From: an uncultured Phycisphaerales bacterium
GTDB lineage: Bacteria; Planctomycetota; Phycisphaerae; Sedimentisphaerales; Anaerobacaceae
DNA: 62,002 bases
NCBI GenBank assembly: GCA_937927975.1
Contig: CALEZT010000136.1
Span: 1-62,002, forward strand
Direction: 5' to 3'
Shown here: piece by piece, positions 15,754 through 26,049 of the stretch
How the letters are laid out: the number at the start of each line of letters is the position of its first letter
Numbering within the stretch: position 1 is the first letter of the stretch
Made by a program: the position numbers and the translations under genes
The notes under the pieces: generated by a model
What the model was told of the DNA's origin: nothing
Databases searched by the model: none
What the model saw: only the letters and a program-made list of their open reading frames with translations

Positions 15754-17958
15754 TCAGTAGATGAGGATCACGATCTCGTGGATGTCGTTGACCATCACCT
15801 CCAATCGCCGGCCGTGCCGCGTCAGCTTCGTGGACTTGTTAGTGGCCGTGGCCCGTTTGATCGGCTCGTCGAACTCGATGGTCGCCCGATACAGGGGTGC
15901 GTCTTCAATGAGGCCGGGCAAGATATGAGGTCGATCCTTAGACGGGGTCGTCTGTGGTGGCGAGTTGTACCCGAGCAGGTGGACACGGAGCGTCCGGTTG
16001 GCCTGGTCGTCGGTGACGACCGCTTCCACCGTGGTCGGGGCTGTAATGCAAACTCGAGGATCTGGATTGAGGAATCGAACCGCGTTGGCCAGAAGTCGAC
16101 GTGCCTCCACGATGTGATGTTCACTAGCCGTGGCGTAGTCGGGCGAGCAGGCGAAGGTCAGCACCTTGCCTTTGCCGATCTGGTTCACCAGAATGGCGGG
16201 GCCTGCCGGCGAGTCAGCACTCATCGGCCAGTCCGTACCTTCCTTGCCCTCGCGCTGGCGCGTCGTGCGGAACGGCTGCAGTAGTTCGCCGACAGGTCGG
16301 GCCGACGTTGCCTCCAGCACCGCAGCAGGGCCTTTGACCAGGAATGGCCAGGCCCCTGGAATGCTCTGTCCCAAGACAGATGCCGGACCTTCAGAACGGC
16401 CAGCGAATCGCACCCAGTTGTCCAGAGACTCGAGCCGCCGGACAAAATGGACGCCCGCGAGTTCACTCAGGGCGGACTCCTCGCGTGGCTCGCCCCGCCA
16501 GCCGAGCATGCCGGCCCAGCCGGTCAAGATCAGGTTGCCGCCTTCCTGTACATAGTCCCGTAGCAGGGCAACCTCTCGCTCGGAGAGGATGGCGGCGTGC
16601 GGAAGCAGCAGGACCGGGAATTGCCGCAGCCGTTCGAGCGTCGCATTCTCGTCCAGGACGATCCCCCAGGGAATGTGCTCATAAACCATAGCCTTGTGGG
16701 CGCCCTGGAAGCTCTGGAAATAGTCGGCCGGTTGTTCGCGTCCGAGCCAATCCCGTGTTCGGCTGCTGAAGTAGATCCCCACGTCGGCGACCGGCATCTG
16801 GCCGAAATGCTCTCGCTTGGCATGTGCTTCTTTGAAGGCCGCACCGATGCGGTCATAGGCTACCAGGTCGAGTTGGCCGTCGAAGCCGGTCTTGTCCACC
16901 ATCGTCACGAAGGCGTTATGGGCCAACAGCGTCAGGAGTTCCCAGCGGATATCATTGAGCGGACGCGTCGTCTGGTCATGGTACATCCGCACCCCTCGCT
17001 GGATCGCCACCTGCAAGGGCAGACCCGGGGTCGCGGCTCGGTAGAACTCCGCGTTGAGCCCGACCGTCAGGGCGCTGAAACCCCAGACGCCCGTCTCGCC
17101 CGTGACGAAATCGCCATTGCCCGCGTGCTGCACCGGCCGCTGGCCCACCTCCCACGAGAACGGAGGATTGCCGTGGTAGTTGAAGTCCACTGTGGCATGG
17201 GGGTTGAGCGACTTGATGCGATCGTACACCGCCCGCTCGAATCGGGCACTCGTCGCATAGCGGAACTCGAGCATGTGATCCCACTCGTCGTCCCATGTGA
17301 CGCCCGTTGGCATGGCATGGCCGTACTTCGCCTCGAACGCCCTCCGGCAGTGCTCACACCAGCAGCCGTACGGAGGGCCGAAGCCCTGGTCCAGCATGTC
17401 GATGTGAAAACCCGCGATGCCGTAGGCAAGCTGCTCGGCCACGATTTGTTTCATCGCATCGAGGTAGCCGGAGTTGTAGCAGAACCGCCCGATTCGATTG
17501 CCCGCCGGGTCGCGCATCTCGAACTCAGGATGCTCACGCAAGTAGTGTCCAGCCTGTTGCACCACACAGTAGGCGATCACCGGGAGCTTATGTCTGGCCG
17601 CTTCGTCAACGGTCTCTCGCAATGGGTCTCTGCTGCCCAAGCCAGGAGCCTTCGGCAGCAACTTCGAATCATAGTAGGCATAGTCGCCATCGCGTGCCCA
17701 GATGACGACGTAGTCGCACTGGGAGGCTACGCAGCGACGAACGATCTCACGCCCGTCGAATTGAGAGCAGTAGCGGGCGTCATTCGGGTCACTGTAGCCG
17801 AACTGAGCCCCTGTCGGGCCTACCTCCATCCCGACCAGTGCACGACAATACCAGGGATGGCCGGTCGTCTCCTTTGCCGCAGCAGGACACAGCACCGAAG
17901 TCACACAAAACCCGAGCCATGCGGTCCGCGTGAAGGACAGAGATCGTATGCATCCCAT
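15754..17958 (-). CDS. Exported putative glycosyl hydrolase with a C-terminal beta-galactosidase-trimerisation-like region
   Basis: A 734-residue protein with an N-terminal signal peptide ending near CPAAAKE. Residues about 30-380 look like a TIM barrel of the 'hypothetical glycosyl hydrolase 6' type (DYVVIWARDGDYAYYDSKL, KLPVIAYCVVQQAGHYL, GIAGFHIDMLDQGF), with a conserved CEHCRRAF. Residues about 400-650 (VADVGIYFSSRTRDW...VLLLPHAAILSEREVALLRDYVQEGGNLILTG) resemble the GH42-type trimerisation domain. ATG 17958 is preferred: GAGG is 7 bases upstream, and the decayed copy at 13372 aligns to the same codon. The leader contains a CGTCC-GAAAAA-GGACG hairpin. A fucosidase or galactosidase activity is possible but unproven. 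Confidence 0.78.
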   Translation of the reverse strand: MGCIRSLSFTRTAWLGFCVTSVLCPAAAKETTGHPWYCRALVGMEVGPTGAQFGYSDPNDARYCSQFDGREIVRRCVASQCDYVVIWARDGDYAYYDSKLLPKAPGLGSRDPLRETVDEAARHKLPVIAYCVVQQAGHYLREHPEFEMRDPAGNRIGRFCYNSGYLDAMKQIVAEQLAYGIAGFHIDMLDQGFGPPYGCWCEHCRRAFEAKYGHAMPTGVTWDDEWDHMLEFRYATSARFERAVYDRIKSLNPHATVDFNYHGNPPFSWEVGQRPVQHAGNGDFVTGETGVWGFSALTVGLNAEFYRAATPGLPLQVAIQRGVRMYHDQTTRPLNDIRWELLTLLAHNAFVTMVDKTGFDGQLDLVAYDRIGAAFKEAHAKREHFGQMPVADVGIYFSSRTRDWLGREQPADYFQSFQGAHKAMVYEHIPWGIVLDENATLERLRQFPVLLLPHAAILSEREVALLRDYVQEGGNLILTGWAGMLGWRGEPREESALSELAGVHFVRRLESLDNWVRFAGRSEGPASVLGQSIPGAWPFLVKGPAAVLEATSARPVGELLQPFRTTRQREGKEGTDWPMSADSPAGPAILVNQIGKGKVLTFACSPDYATASEHHIVEARRLLANAVRFLNPDPRVCITAPTTVEAVVTDDQANRTLRVHLLGYNSPPQTTPSKDRPHILPGLIEDAPLYRATIEFDEPIKRATATNKSTKLTRHGRRLEVMVNDIHEIVILIY

Positions 17959-18087
17959 AGCCATCCCTCGTCTCTTACATTCCAGAAGGCGTCCTTTTTC
18001 GGACGGTCCCATTGTGATGCAGTCACTCGTGTGGGTCAAGGGTCGCAGTCTCGGCCGTTTCTGGGAGGGCGGACTCCAGGCACGACC

Positions 18088-21000
18088 CTATTTCTTCCAC
18101 GTAATACGCTCGATTTGGATGTAGTCGCCCTCTGCGCCGGTCGAGACGGGATCGAGCCGCAGGCCGGTGATGCTGCCCTGGTAGGCGGGACTGCCCGCCA
18201 GGTCGATCTCGTAGACGTGGAGGTTCCCATCGGGCTTGAGCGTGAAACCGACGCTCTTGGCATCCGAGAAGTGCGGTTGACTGGACGTCTTCCAGAACAG
18301 CCGGGCGTCGGTTCGCCGCGTCATGCAGGCGGCGTGGACGTACAGGACGGGCGCCTCGGAGGCGTCCCAGAAGGCCGTCGGTCCGATGAGTTGCGGATCG
18401 TCGGCTTCGAGCTTCACGTGCAAGTGTCCTTGAATGGGCCAACCCGTATCGACGGCGTTGCGATACACCCAGTGTTGCCGGTCCTTTTCGAACCGATAGT
18501 CCGGCGGCGACGACCGGGACCGATTCTCGCAGGCGAACCGGCGAATCTCGTCCAGCGTTCCCACGATCAAGGTGTACTCGTAGCCATACTGAATGTCGTG
18601 ATCCAGGATCTCGTCTTGGATGGGTGAAATGTACCCGGTCGGCGCGTCCTTGCTGCCTCCGCTGCCTGGCTTTCCGAAGAAGCCGCCCGTGAAAGAGTAC
18701 GTGCCGGGCTTGAAGACCCCCACGCCTCGGTTGTCGTCGTTGACCAGGGCGGCCCAGTTCTCCGTGGCCAGCCAGTTCTCCCAGGGTGAACCCTGGACGT
18801 CTTCCAGGCGGGTCCATGTCTTCTTGAACTGAGACAGTTCCCCGCCTGTGAAGGGCCGGTCGCCGGCGTAGCTCATCAGACGATACCAGGGACCGTTCGT
18901 GTAGATCGCGGGCAGTTCCTGGCCGCGGCCGGAATACTGGGTCTTGTCCGCACGATGGTTGTTGATGCGGCACCGAACGACCGCGGTGTTGTCGCGCAGA
19001 CGGATCGAACTCTCGAAGGTGCATTCGCCGGGTTCGTTGTCGAGGGGCCACTGCATGGGGATGCACTTGACGTAGAGCGAGGCGCCGTCATTGCGATGCT
19101 CGGTGACCACGGAACGGTTGCCCGCACAGTCGCCTGACTGGATCGGGTTCCAGCCCAAGGCGGCCCAGGTCTTCGAAGGCTGCTTGCCGTTGGGGGCGAA
19201 CGGCACGGGACCCGAGTAGAACGACATCTGGATCTGCCGTCCCCAGTCGTGGCTGTTGATCATGTTGATCTTGTTGCCGCTCTCGGCCAGGTAGGTGATG
19301 GAGCCGCCGAGTTTCAGGTCCACTCCGAGCCGAATGACGCCGTTGTCGAGATAGCTCATATCCTCGACGGGCGACTCGGTCGCAGAGGGCAGTCGGTCCC
19401 TGTAGAGATCCTTGTAGAGACCGATCTTGTCGAAGGGAATCGGGGCAAACCCCGGGACGGAGACGGCATAGCTCTTCGGGTTCAGGGAGACCGCCGCGGC
19501 GTCTCCCACGATCGTATTGTCCACCGTCTCCACCGTCCGCTCGCTCAGGCCGTCGAGCCAGTCGATGGCTTTGCCGGGACCCACGATTACGTTGTTGGCC
19601 AGTTTGTTGTATTTCGCCTTCGCCGGTTCGTCCTGGAGGATCTCCGCGAGGTGGGGGTAGCGCGTGCTGTAGGGCGGCCGGTCGTAGGGCACTTCCTTCA
19701 GGCCGTTCATCAGGAAGGGATCACGGCCGTCGAACCAGAAGCTCGCCCAGCCGGTTCCGCGCGCATCGACATGGATCGCAGGATTGCAGCCGATGAAAAG
19801 GTTGTTCGCGATGGTGTTGTCCCGCCCGCCGCCGATCATCGCGGCCCGCCCGGCGCGATCGAAGATATTCCCGACGATGGTCGTGCCACAGTAACAGTCG
19901 TCGAGGTAGACCGCCATCACATCGACGAAACCATCCTTGGCGGTCAACGTGGGGCCGACGTCATGGAAGTAGTTATGGCGGATTACCATGCCGCGCATGG
20001 TGAGGTTGCGACCCATGTAGATCGCGCCCGCGTCGCCGGTCTGGGTGCAGACCCGGTAGATCTCGTTGTACGCGACCTCGTGGTCGTTACCGCCCATCAG
20101 GATCGCGTTGTGCGGGCCGTCGTGGAGCCGATTGTGCAGCGCCTTGTTGCCGACCCCATGGATGCCGATGGCAGGGCGGTAGGTGCGGCACAGACGGCTG
20201 TGGTGGTGAATATCGCAGTTCTCGACCACGTGCCCGCCGGGAGTCAGGGTTGCGCGGTCCCCGCCGGTCACGGAGACGCCGCTCTCGCCCAGGTCGAACA
20301 GGTCGCAGCTCACGACCCGGTGATTCGTGCCTCCATTGACGTCGATGCCGCTCGTGCCAAGGCCTCGCAGGATGCAGCCAGCTACCGTGACGCCGCTCCC
20401 TCCGACGATCTGAATCCCCGCACCCCTGGAGCAGGCCAGGGTCAGTCGTTCCAGCGAGAGATCGCGAGCCTCGTTGACCGTGATCAAGGGGGTTTCGAGC
20501 GTCGAAAGGACCGTCTCCCCAGGACCCGACAGCCAGGCGTAGATCGTGCCGGTCTTGCGATCCAGCCAGTACTCGCCCGGCGAATCCAACTCCTCGATCA
20601 AGTTCAGGGCATAGAAGCGTTTGCCTGCCTTGTAGCCGTACACGCCGTGAGGAGGCTCGGTGACCAGCGTCTGTGTCGCCGCATCGACAGAGATCACCTT
20701 CTCATATGAATCGGCCCAGTCATAGGTCCAGTAGCCGTGAACCCAGAGTTCGTCGGCCCCGGCCCAGCGGGCGATTCTCTCGGGCTCGACCTTGATCCCG
20801 AACTTGCCTTCGCCGGTCGATGCCACGGTACTCCACTGGTCGCCATTCGGCCAGCGTGCGAGCGTCTGCGGGACACCGTCGACGAAGAGTTCCGGCGGTG
20901 AAGGCGATGGCGCGATCCCGAAACCCCGGCGACGCAGAGTCCCGAAATCATCGCTCAGCTTCACCGCCATGACTCTGCCGCGCGCGCTTGCCGGCAGGCG

Positions 21001-21321
21001 AGGATCTGTGGAGGGCGCCCAGCCGGTGAGGATCCTGCCGCCGAGCAGGCGCGCCCCGGGTTCACCGCGGATGGTGAGGCCGGAGTCGCGATGGTCGAGG
21101 GCGAAGGAGACCGTGCGAAAATGGGTTCCCGCGAGGAGGACAATCGCGTGTCTTCCTTCTGACTCTGTCCGCAATCGATCTCTCGCAGCCTCCAGCGACG
21201 CAAGCGGTTCTGCCTTCGTCCCTGGGTTCGCGTCCGCGCCGCGGGGCCCCACGAACAACTCCATCGCATTCGTCGGCAACACGGCCATCAACAGCAGGAC
21301 CGGACACAGAGCGGATCTCAT
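18088..21321 (-). CDS. Exported parallel beta-helix protein
   Basis: A 1077-residue secreted protein: signal peptide MRSALCPVLLLMAVLPTNAMELFVGPRGADANPGTKAEPLASLEAARDRL, the usual start of right-handed beta-helix polysaccharide lyases and hydrolases. Residues about 270-560 contain repeated short-strand units (GGSGVTVAGCILRGLGTSGIDVNGGTNHRVVSC...; GAIYMGRNLTMRGMVIRHNYF), diagnostic of PbH1 repeats. Residues about 660-960 form a separate beta-rich domain (GGSITYLAESGNKINMINSHDWGRQIQMSFY), and the last 130 residues resemble a carbohydrate-binding beta-sandwich (PVLYVHAACM...GSITGLRLDPVSTGAEGDYIQIERITW). GAGGAG precedes the ATG. The substrate is unknown. Confidence 0.8.
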   Translation of the reverse strand: MRSALCPVLLLMAVLPTNAMELFVGPRGADANPGTKAEPLASLEAARDRLRTESEGRHAIVLLAGTHFRTVSFALDHRDSGLTIRGEPGARLLGGRILTGWAPSTDPRLPASARGRVMAVKLSDDFGTLRRRGFGIAPSPSPPELFVDGVPQTLARWPNGDQWSTVASTGEGKFGIKVEPERIARWAGADELWVHGYWTYDWADSYEKVISVDAATQTLVTEPPHGVYGYKAGKRFYALNLIEELDSPGEYWLDRKTGTIYAWLSGPGETVLSTLETPLITVNEARDLSLERLTLACSRGAGIQIVGGSGVTVAGCILRGLGTSGIDVNGGTNHRVVSCDLFDLGESGVSVTGGDRATLTPGGHVVENCDIHHHSRLCRTYRPAIGIHGVGNKALHNRLHDGPHNAILMGGNDHEVAYNEIYRVCTQTGDAGAIYMGRNLTMRGMVIRHNYFHDVGPTLTAKDGFVDVMAVYLDDCYCGTTIVGNIFDRAGRAAMIGGGRDNTIANNLFIGCNPAIHVDARGTGWASFWFDGRDPFLMNGLKEVPYDRPPYSTRYPHLAEILQDEPAKAKYNKLANNVIVGPGKAIDWLDGLSERTVETVDNTIVGDAAAVSLNPKSYAVSVPGFAPIPFDKIGLYKDLYRDRLPSATESPVEDMSYLDNGVIRLGVDLKLGGSITYLAESGNKINMINSHDWGRQIQMSFYSGPVPFAPNGKQPSKTWAALGWNPIQSGDCAGNRSVVTEHRNDGASLYVKCIPMQWPLDNEPGECTFESSIRLRDNTAVVRCRINNHRADKTQYSGRGQELPAIYTNGPWYRLMSYAGDRPFTGGELSQFKKTWTRLEDVQGSPWENWLATENWAALVNDDNRGVGVFKPGTYSFTGGFFGKPGSGGSKDAPTGYISPIQDEILDHDIQYGYEYTLIVGTLDEIRRFACENRSRSSPPDYRFEKDRQHWVYRNAVDTGWPIQGHLHVKLEADDPQLIGPTAFWDASEAPVLYVHAACMTRRTDARLFWKTSSQPHFSDAKSVGFTLKPDGNLHVYEIDLAGSPAYQGSITGLRLDPVSTGAEGDYIQIERITWKK

Positions 21322-21572
21322 AGCGTCTCCTCTTGTCGCAAGGGCAATCTCTTGGCTCTCGATGGATCGACAGCACCTGCGGATATGATCCGGGCGACGC
21401 CTCGTGCTGTCAACCTCCTCTCCTGAGCCGCTCTCGGAGGTCGAATCACCCGAGCGATGGATCGCAGCGCGTCCGAGAGTCTCCGCCCTCCAAAGTGCCG
21501 CCACCCGCGTGCACTCGGAGGGATCGGCCGAACGGCTTGCCGACTGTGCCGTCCGCGATCGCGACGTCGCCC

Positions 21573-23660
21573 TCATGGCTTCGTCTGCAACGAGCGCAGA
21601 GCCTCGAAGTCGGTCTCGGACCGGGCAGGGTCGAAGGCGAATGACTCTTCGAATCGGATCAGCTCGCGACGCCGAGTCTCCAGACGCTCTCGGAGCGAAG
21701 GGTCTCTCGTGGCCACATAGATTCCGACCTTGCTGACGCGGTCGTCAATGGCGACGCCCTGCGGCGTGGACCGGTAGGTCACGTCTTGAATGCCGCCGGC
21801 GTCGATTCGAAACACGTCCTTGGGCTCGCGTAGAAACGATGGTAGATCGAAGTTGAATTGCACGGTTCGGGCCGGCCCGAATCGAAACACCTTCTCCGTG
21901 GCGTCTGGTTCGTAGGCAAGGTCCAGCGCAAACAGCAGGGCCGCCTGGGGCGCCGCAATCGAAGCCAGGTCCCAGTCCGGTTTGCCGTCCGTCAGGACCC
22001 TGCGGTACCGGTAAGCCGCACCCTCCAGATAGAGCTGATCCAGCATCCGAATCTCCCGCCCGACGCGCGTCATCTCTTCGATCAGATCGCGGAACTTCAC
22101 CAGGGACTGCAAGCTGAGATTGAACCAGTACAACGACGTGATCCGGCTGCCCAGGGCGTGGTACGCCTGCAGCCTCAGCTCGTCGGGTGTGGGCGAGGTC
22201 CGCTTGCGGCCCCCATAGCTGCCCCAATCATGGTGCGCCCCTTGCGACCAGTAGGCGATGGGCCGGGGCCGATTCAACTCACGCAGGGAACGCGTCATGT
22301 CGCCGATGGTCTCCAGCGGCGCGCCCCAGCGAATCCTCTGGCCGCCCCAGCGATCGTACTGGCTCCACACGTCCGGCGACGGCGCGGTGACCCGGTAGGC
22401 GTCGTAGTGGGGATAATCGGACAGGCCCGCGTAGAAACGCCAGACGCGCTCTTCGCTGTGCGTGACGCTGGTCGGCAGCCGCGTGGCCGCATAGGGCGCG
22501 AGGGCTTTCCACACTTCCTGCGGCGGGACGGGCCGGCCGCCGCCATACTGCGGCTCACCGAGGAACTCGACCGCATGAATCCGGGGCAGCATCGCGTCGG
22601 TGTCATAGTGACTGAACGGTTCGAGCTTGTTGAAGTACTTCAGCGGGTAGCGCGTGTAGAGACCGTCCGGGCCAATCTGGTCGGTGTAGCCGGCCACGTC
22701 CGCGATGTGCGCCGTGTTGACGTGCAAACGTCGCAGGGTCCTGAGGAATGCCTCGGACTGAAGGGTGTGGATCTCGCCGACCTTCGACGAGACCCAGCCG
22801 CCGCTGATGTCGAACCACTCGCGTTTGATCCGCAGATGGGTCCACAACGTGAACGGCTTGCCGCTGCTGTCGGAGAGCCGGACCTCTAACGCCGTGTAGG
22901 TCAGAGGCAACCGTCCCGTGTGGACCGTCGCTCCGCCGTGGTCGTGCGCCGGCACGACCCCGTCGGCAGGGAACCGGGACAGGTTCGTCGCCCACGGCTG
23001 CGGCAACAACGCCCGCCAGGACTGATTCTCTGCCGGCAGCCAGAGCCGACACGCCTCCACTCTGACGGGCTCTGCCGTCTCATTGGCTACGTGGAAAATC
23101 AGCGAATCCGGGAACGGATCTGCCTCGCTGCCCAGGAACGTCACAGCCGAGAGCCAGACAGATGGGTTCGCGATGGCCACTTCAAAACGCTGGGGCGTCG
23201 CGGAATCGGGCAGCCCAACCGTCATGTCGACACTGGTGTTCGTGCCCCAGTTGGCGCGCTTGCCGTTCCAACTCCACACCATGAGCGCGCCGGGCGGGAG
23301 ACGAAGTGTCTCGTCCCCCCAGACCGGAGGGAGATCGTGCCAGGCCCAATCGTCGGACGCAAGCAGTTCCGATGGCGTCCGCCCCCGCAACCGCACGCCG
23401 ACGGACGCTGGGAGGGCGAGGGTCTCTTCCGAGTCATTGCGCAGGAACAACTCCACCCGCGCGCCGAGGCTGAAATCGGTCTTCTGCCGATAGCGCATCT
23501 CGTGCGACTGCTGATGCGGGACGACGTGAACCCCCTCGACCGGGAGCGTGTCCGCCCGCGTGGCTGCAACGGAGACGCTGAGCCAGCAGAGGATTCCCGC
23601 CAGGCGGTTGAAGCTGAGTGTCATGGCTGAACGCGATGGAGCTTGCATGGAGATTCTCAC
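21573..23660 (-). CDS. Exported protein of unknown function in the glycan locus
   Basis: A 695-residue protein with a signal peptide (SFNRLAGILCWLSVSVAATRA). The N-terminal 250 residues are beta-rich. The central part has TIM-barrel-like segments (LRTLRRLHVNTAHIADVAGY, LNRPRPIAYWSQGAHHDWGS, LRLQAYHALGSRITSLYWFNLSLQSL), and the C-terminus is another beta domain. The start is uncertain: the GTG at 23660 overlaps the upstream stop (TGA within GTGA) with GGAAGA 4 bases before, and in-frame ATGs at 23648 and 23624 lack ribosome sites. It is probably a hydrolase, by context. Confidence 0.65.
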   Translation of the reverse strand: MRISMQAPSRSAMTLSFNRLAGILCWLSVSVAATRADTLPVEGVHVVPHQQSHEMRYRQKTDFSLGARVELFLRNDSEETLALPASVGVRLRGRTPSELLASDDWAWHDLPPVWGDETLRLPPGALMVWSWNGKRANWGTNTSVDMTVGLPDSATPQRFEVAIANPSVWLSAVTFLGSEADPFPDSLIFHVANETAEPVRVEACRLWLPAENQSWRALLPQPWATNLSRFPADGVVPAHDHGGATVHTGRLPLTYTALEVRLSDSSGKPFTLWTHLRIKREWFDISGGWVSSKVGEIHTLQSEAFLRTLRRLHVNTAHIADVAGYTDQIGPDGLYTRYPLKYFNKLEPFSHYDTDAMLPRIHAVEFLGEPQYGGGRPVPPQEVWKALAPYAATRLPTSVTHSEERVWRFYAGLSDYPHYDAYRVTAPSPDVWSQYDRWGGQRIRWGAPLETIGDMTRSLRELNRPRPIAYWSQGAHHDWGSYGGRKRTSPTPDELRLQAYHALGSRITSLYWFNLSLQSLVKFRDLIEEMTRVGREIRMLDQLYLEGAAYRYRRVLTDGKPDWDLASIAAPQAALLFALDLAYEPDATEKVFRFGPARTVQFNFDLPSFLREPKDVFRIDAGGIQDVTYRSTPQGVAIDDRVSKVGIYVATRDPSLRERLETRRRELIRFEESFAFDPARSETDFEALRSLQTKP

Positions 23661-25915
23661 GGTCTTCCTTCATCAATGTAGGCCAGTGGCACGGTCGTTT
23701 CAAGCCCCGCGGCCTGGATCGGCGCCGTTTGTGGGTTGAACACGACCCATTCGACGCGACCCGGCTCGAACTCGAACCGCAGCACGGTGGCCTCGAGATC
23801 ATCCCGCACGACCTGGATTCCCGAGGCCCCGGACAGCGCCGCGAGTCCCACGCTGCGGTCCTTGTTCTTCGCCCCCGGGTTGTTCGATACAGGCGGGGCC
23901 TTCCTCGCGGCATGCGGATAGTAGACCTGTGTGGAGTGAAGACGCTGTCCGATGGACGGCATCCCCTCCCAGACGTATCGCACCTGTGCGGGGCACACCT
24001 CCGTACGCGGGTCCTCGGCGGTTCGGTCCACCACCTGCATCCGCCAGCCGGGTTGAGGGGCGAAGTGAACCAGCAGGTCGGCGGGCGGGGTGTTCATGGC
24101 GATCTGACCGTTCGACGCGACCGGGGCGTTGATGAACGTGTTCGCCCAGTGGCTGCCAATCTGAGGACCGATGTTCTGCGTGTTCCAGATCGCCGCCACC
24201 CGGGCGTCAAAGGCCTCTTCGAAAACCACCGTTTCGCGACGGGCGAGAAAACGGTTCTTCACGAAGATGTATTCCTGAATCACCTGCACCGGCAGGCCTT
24301 CCGGATTTTGCATTTCAACACGGGCAAAGGTGGCGTTCGGGGTATCGCGCAAAAACGGGACGCTGGTCATCATGTTCTGCATCTTGCCCTGCTCCCAGAC
24401 CTCGTTGATGCGGTCGGGATCGGGCAGATAGCGGCGACGGGCCTTTCCTGACAGGTCCGTCACCCACAAGCGATTCTCGGGAGTATCGCCTTTGGAGGTC
24501 ACGACCTGGGTGAACGGGGCGCCCCAGCGATTCATGCCGAGGATGCCGCCGGCATTGTAGGGAAACGTGGTGGGGGCCAGTTCCACCAGCACGAAGAAGT
24601 CGCCCGGATGCCAGCCGCTGCGCAGGATCAGTTTGTCCGGGATGGCGCGTTCGGTGAACGTCCAATTGCAGCAGAGGTTCGCTTTGTCCGGGTCCGGATC
24701 GAGATCGGGGAGAAACCGGCCGACGATGGCCTTGTCCCGGTGCGGATAGCGGGCGGGTTCGCGGCGTTGCGTGGCCAATCCGCCGGACGGGGGCTCCACC
24801 GGTTGGATCGAATCATCGGCCACCAACCAAGCCAGCACGATGTAGGGCGCAGTCTCCTGGGTCTTGAGGTATTGGTCCCGGAGCGTGGGCGAGTTCTGAT
24901 AGAGGAGATAGTTCATCGCCTTGTGGGCGGCGAAGCGGTAGACGCCGTTGCCGGTGGCGGCGGCGACGCGCTCCAGGACGCCGACCCGCAGCGCCGCGGT
25001 GCTGTTCCAGCCGCCGTTGGGGCCGTAGGGATTGACGGCGCCGTCCGGCGTGATCTCGGCCATGAGGCGTTCCCAGATCTTCCGCATGCCGGGGTCGCTG
25101 AGGTAACGGTCATCGCCCAGCAGTTGATCACTGGAGAACGCGTAGGCGCGGACAGAGTCCTGGAAGTAGCCCGTGTCGTTCTGCAGCAGGTCTTTCACGC
25201 GCCAGAAATCCTGCCAGACCTGTCCGGAATATTTTGTCCAGTGGGCGGCCTCGGAAATGTCCGGATACCATTTCGCCGCCAGACCTTTGGCCAGCGCCTC
25301 GGGCATGGAGCGATGACATGGCCCGCGCCATTCGATCGGTTTCGTGCCCCAGACATGCAGATTGCGGCAGTAGTAAAGCCAGAGCTCCTTGAACCAAGGC
25401 TCATCGGGCGTCATCAGTCCGCCGGCGATGAGGTGCTTTCGGTACACCGGCAGGAAGGCGGGCGGTTCGGCGAACTGCTCCACCCAGCCCTTGGCCTTGA
25501 CTTCGGCTTCCATCGCGCGGCGGTAATCCTGGAGCATCGCAATGCACGCCTCTCCCCAGTGCCGCTCTCCCGTCTGCACGTATTTGGCGAGCGCGGGCAG
25601 TAGCAGCGTGGGACCACTCATGCCGAGCTTCGGTTGCTGGGCGTAATCGAGCAGGCCGCTCTGCTCCAGCCAGGCCATGTAGGTGGCCCGTGTCACCGCC
25701 GTTCTCGGGATCGGATAGTAGGCCGGATTATTCACATCCGGCGCGCCCACCCGGTAACGTTCGACCGGGGCAGCGTAGAAGGTCGTGGGACCGATGCGTT
25801 CGACGTTACCCCCAGGGGCCCGGCTCTCGCCCGTGACAACTATCGCGGCCGGCTCTGCAGAGGCGGAGAGCGTCGTGAGCAGCAAAGAGGTGAAGAACGT
25901 GAGGGTGGATTTCAT
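23657..25915 (-). CDS. Exported alpha/alpha-toroid-like protein, possible polysaccharide lyase
   Basis: A 752-residue secreted protein with signal peptide MKSTLTFFTSLLLTTLSASA. Residues about 80-380 are helix-rich in a repeating pattern (ALAKYVQTGERHWGEACIAMLQDYRRAMEAE; MRKIWERLMAEITPDGAVNPYGPNGGWNSTAALRVGVLERVAAATGN), as in (alpha/alpha) barrels. Residues about 400-750 are beta-rich (FFVLVELAPTTFPYNAGGILGMNRWGAPF), resembling heparinase/alginate-lyase two-domain architecture. This assignment rests on layout alone. Its ATG overlaps the stop of a 45-codon frame upstream (ATGA). Confidence 0.65.
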   Translation of the reverse strand: MKSTLTFFTSLLLTTLSASAEPAAIVVTGESRAPGGNVERIGPTTFYAAPVERYRVGAPDVNNPAYYPIPRTAVTRATYMAWLEQSGLLDYAQQPKLGMSGPTLLLPALAKYVQTGERHWGEACIAMLQDYRRAMEAEVKAKGWVEQFAEPPAFLPVYRKHLIAGGLMTPDEPWFKELWLYYCRNLHVWGTKPIEWRGPCHRSMPEALAKGLAAKWYPDISEAAHWTKYSGQVWQDFWRVKDLLQNDTGYFQDSVRAYAFSSDQLLGDDRYLSDPGMRKIWERLMAEITPDGAVNPYGPNGGWNSTAALRVGVLERVAAATGNGVYRFAAHKAMNYLLYQNSPTLRDQYLKTQETAPYIVLAWLVADDSIQPVEPPSGGLATQRREPARYPHRDKAIVGRFLPDLDPDPDKANLCCNWTFTERAIPDKLILRSGWHPGDFFVLVELAPTTFPYNAGGILGMNRWGAPFTQVVTSKGDTPENRLWVTDLSGKARRRYLPDPDRINEVWEQGKMQNMMTSVPFLRDTPNATFARVEMQNPEGLPVQVIQEYIFVKNRFLARRETVVFEEAFDARVAAIWNTQNIGPQIGSHWANTFINAPVASNGQIAMNTPPADLLVHFAPQPGWRMQVVDRTAEDPRTEVCPAQVRYVWEGMPSIGQRLHSTQVYYPHAARKAPPVSNNPGAKNKDRSVGLAALSGASGIQVVRDDLEATVLRFEFEPGRVEWVVFNPQTAPIQAAGLETTVPLAYIDEGRP

Positions 25916-26049
25916 ATAGGCAGGTCCAATCTACTCGGCGCTCCCTGCGTAAGGGCTGGCCGAGCCAGCCTCTCGGCGGCAGCAGCGGCAGCGAACGCCA
26001 CCGCGACACTCATCAGTCCAGTGCTTGCGTTCATCAATCGGTTCTTCAT
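25912..26049 (-). CDS. 45-residue signal-peptide-like frame
   Basis: ATG at 26049 opens a 45-codon frame, MKNRLMNASTGLMSVAVAFA followed by six alanines and a polar tail, whose TGA overlaps the next start codon (ATGA). It looks like a complete signal peptide with no mature protein. It may be the left-over N-terminus of a deleted exported gene now serving as a leader for the next gene. The overlap with the out-of-frame tail of the CBM-like gene upstream supports rearrangement here. Confidence 0.35.
   Translation of the reverse strand: MKNRLMNASTGLMSVAVAFAAAAAAERLARPALTQGAPSRLDLPI

Noticed and set aside
16597..18627. A 676-codon open frame on the plus strand
   Set aside because: It is the antisense of two exported-protein genes with clear signal peptides and family features. 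Long antisense frames are common in GC-rich DNA.
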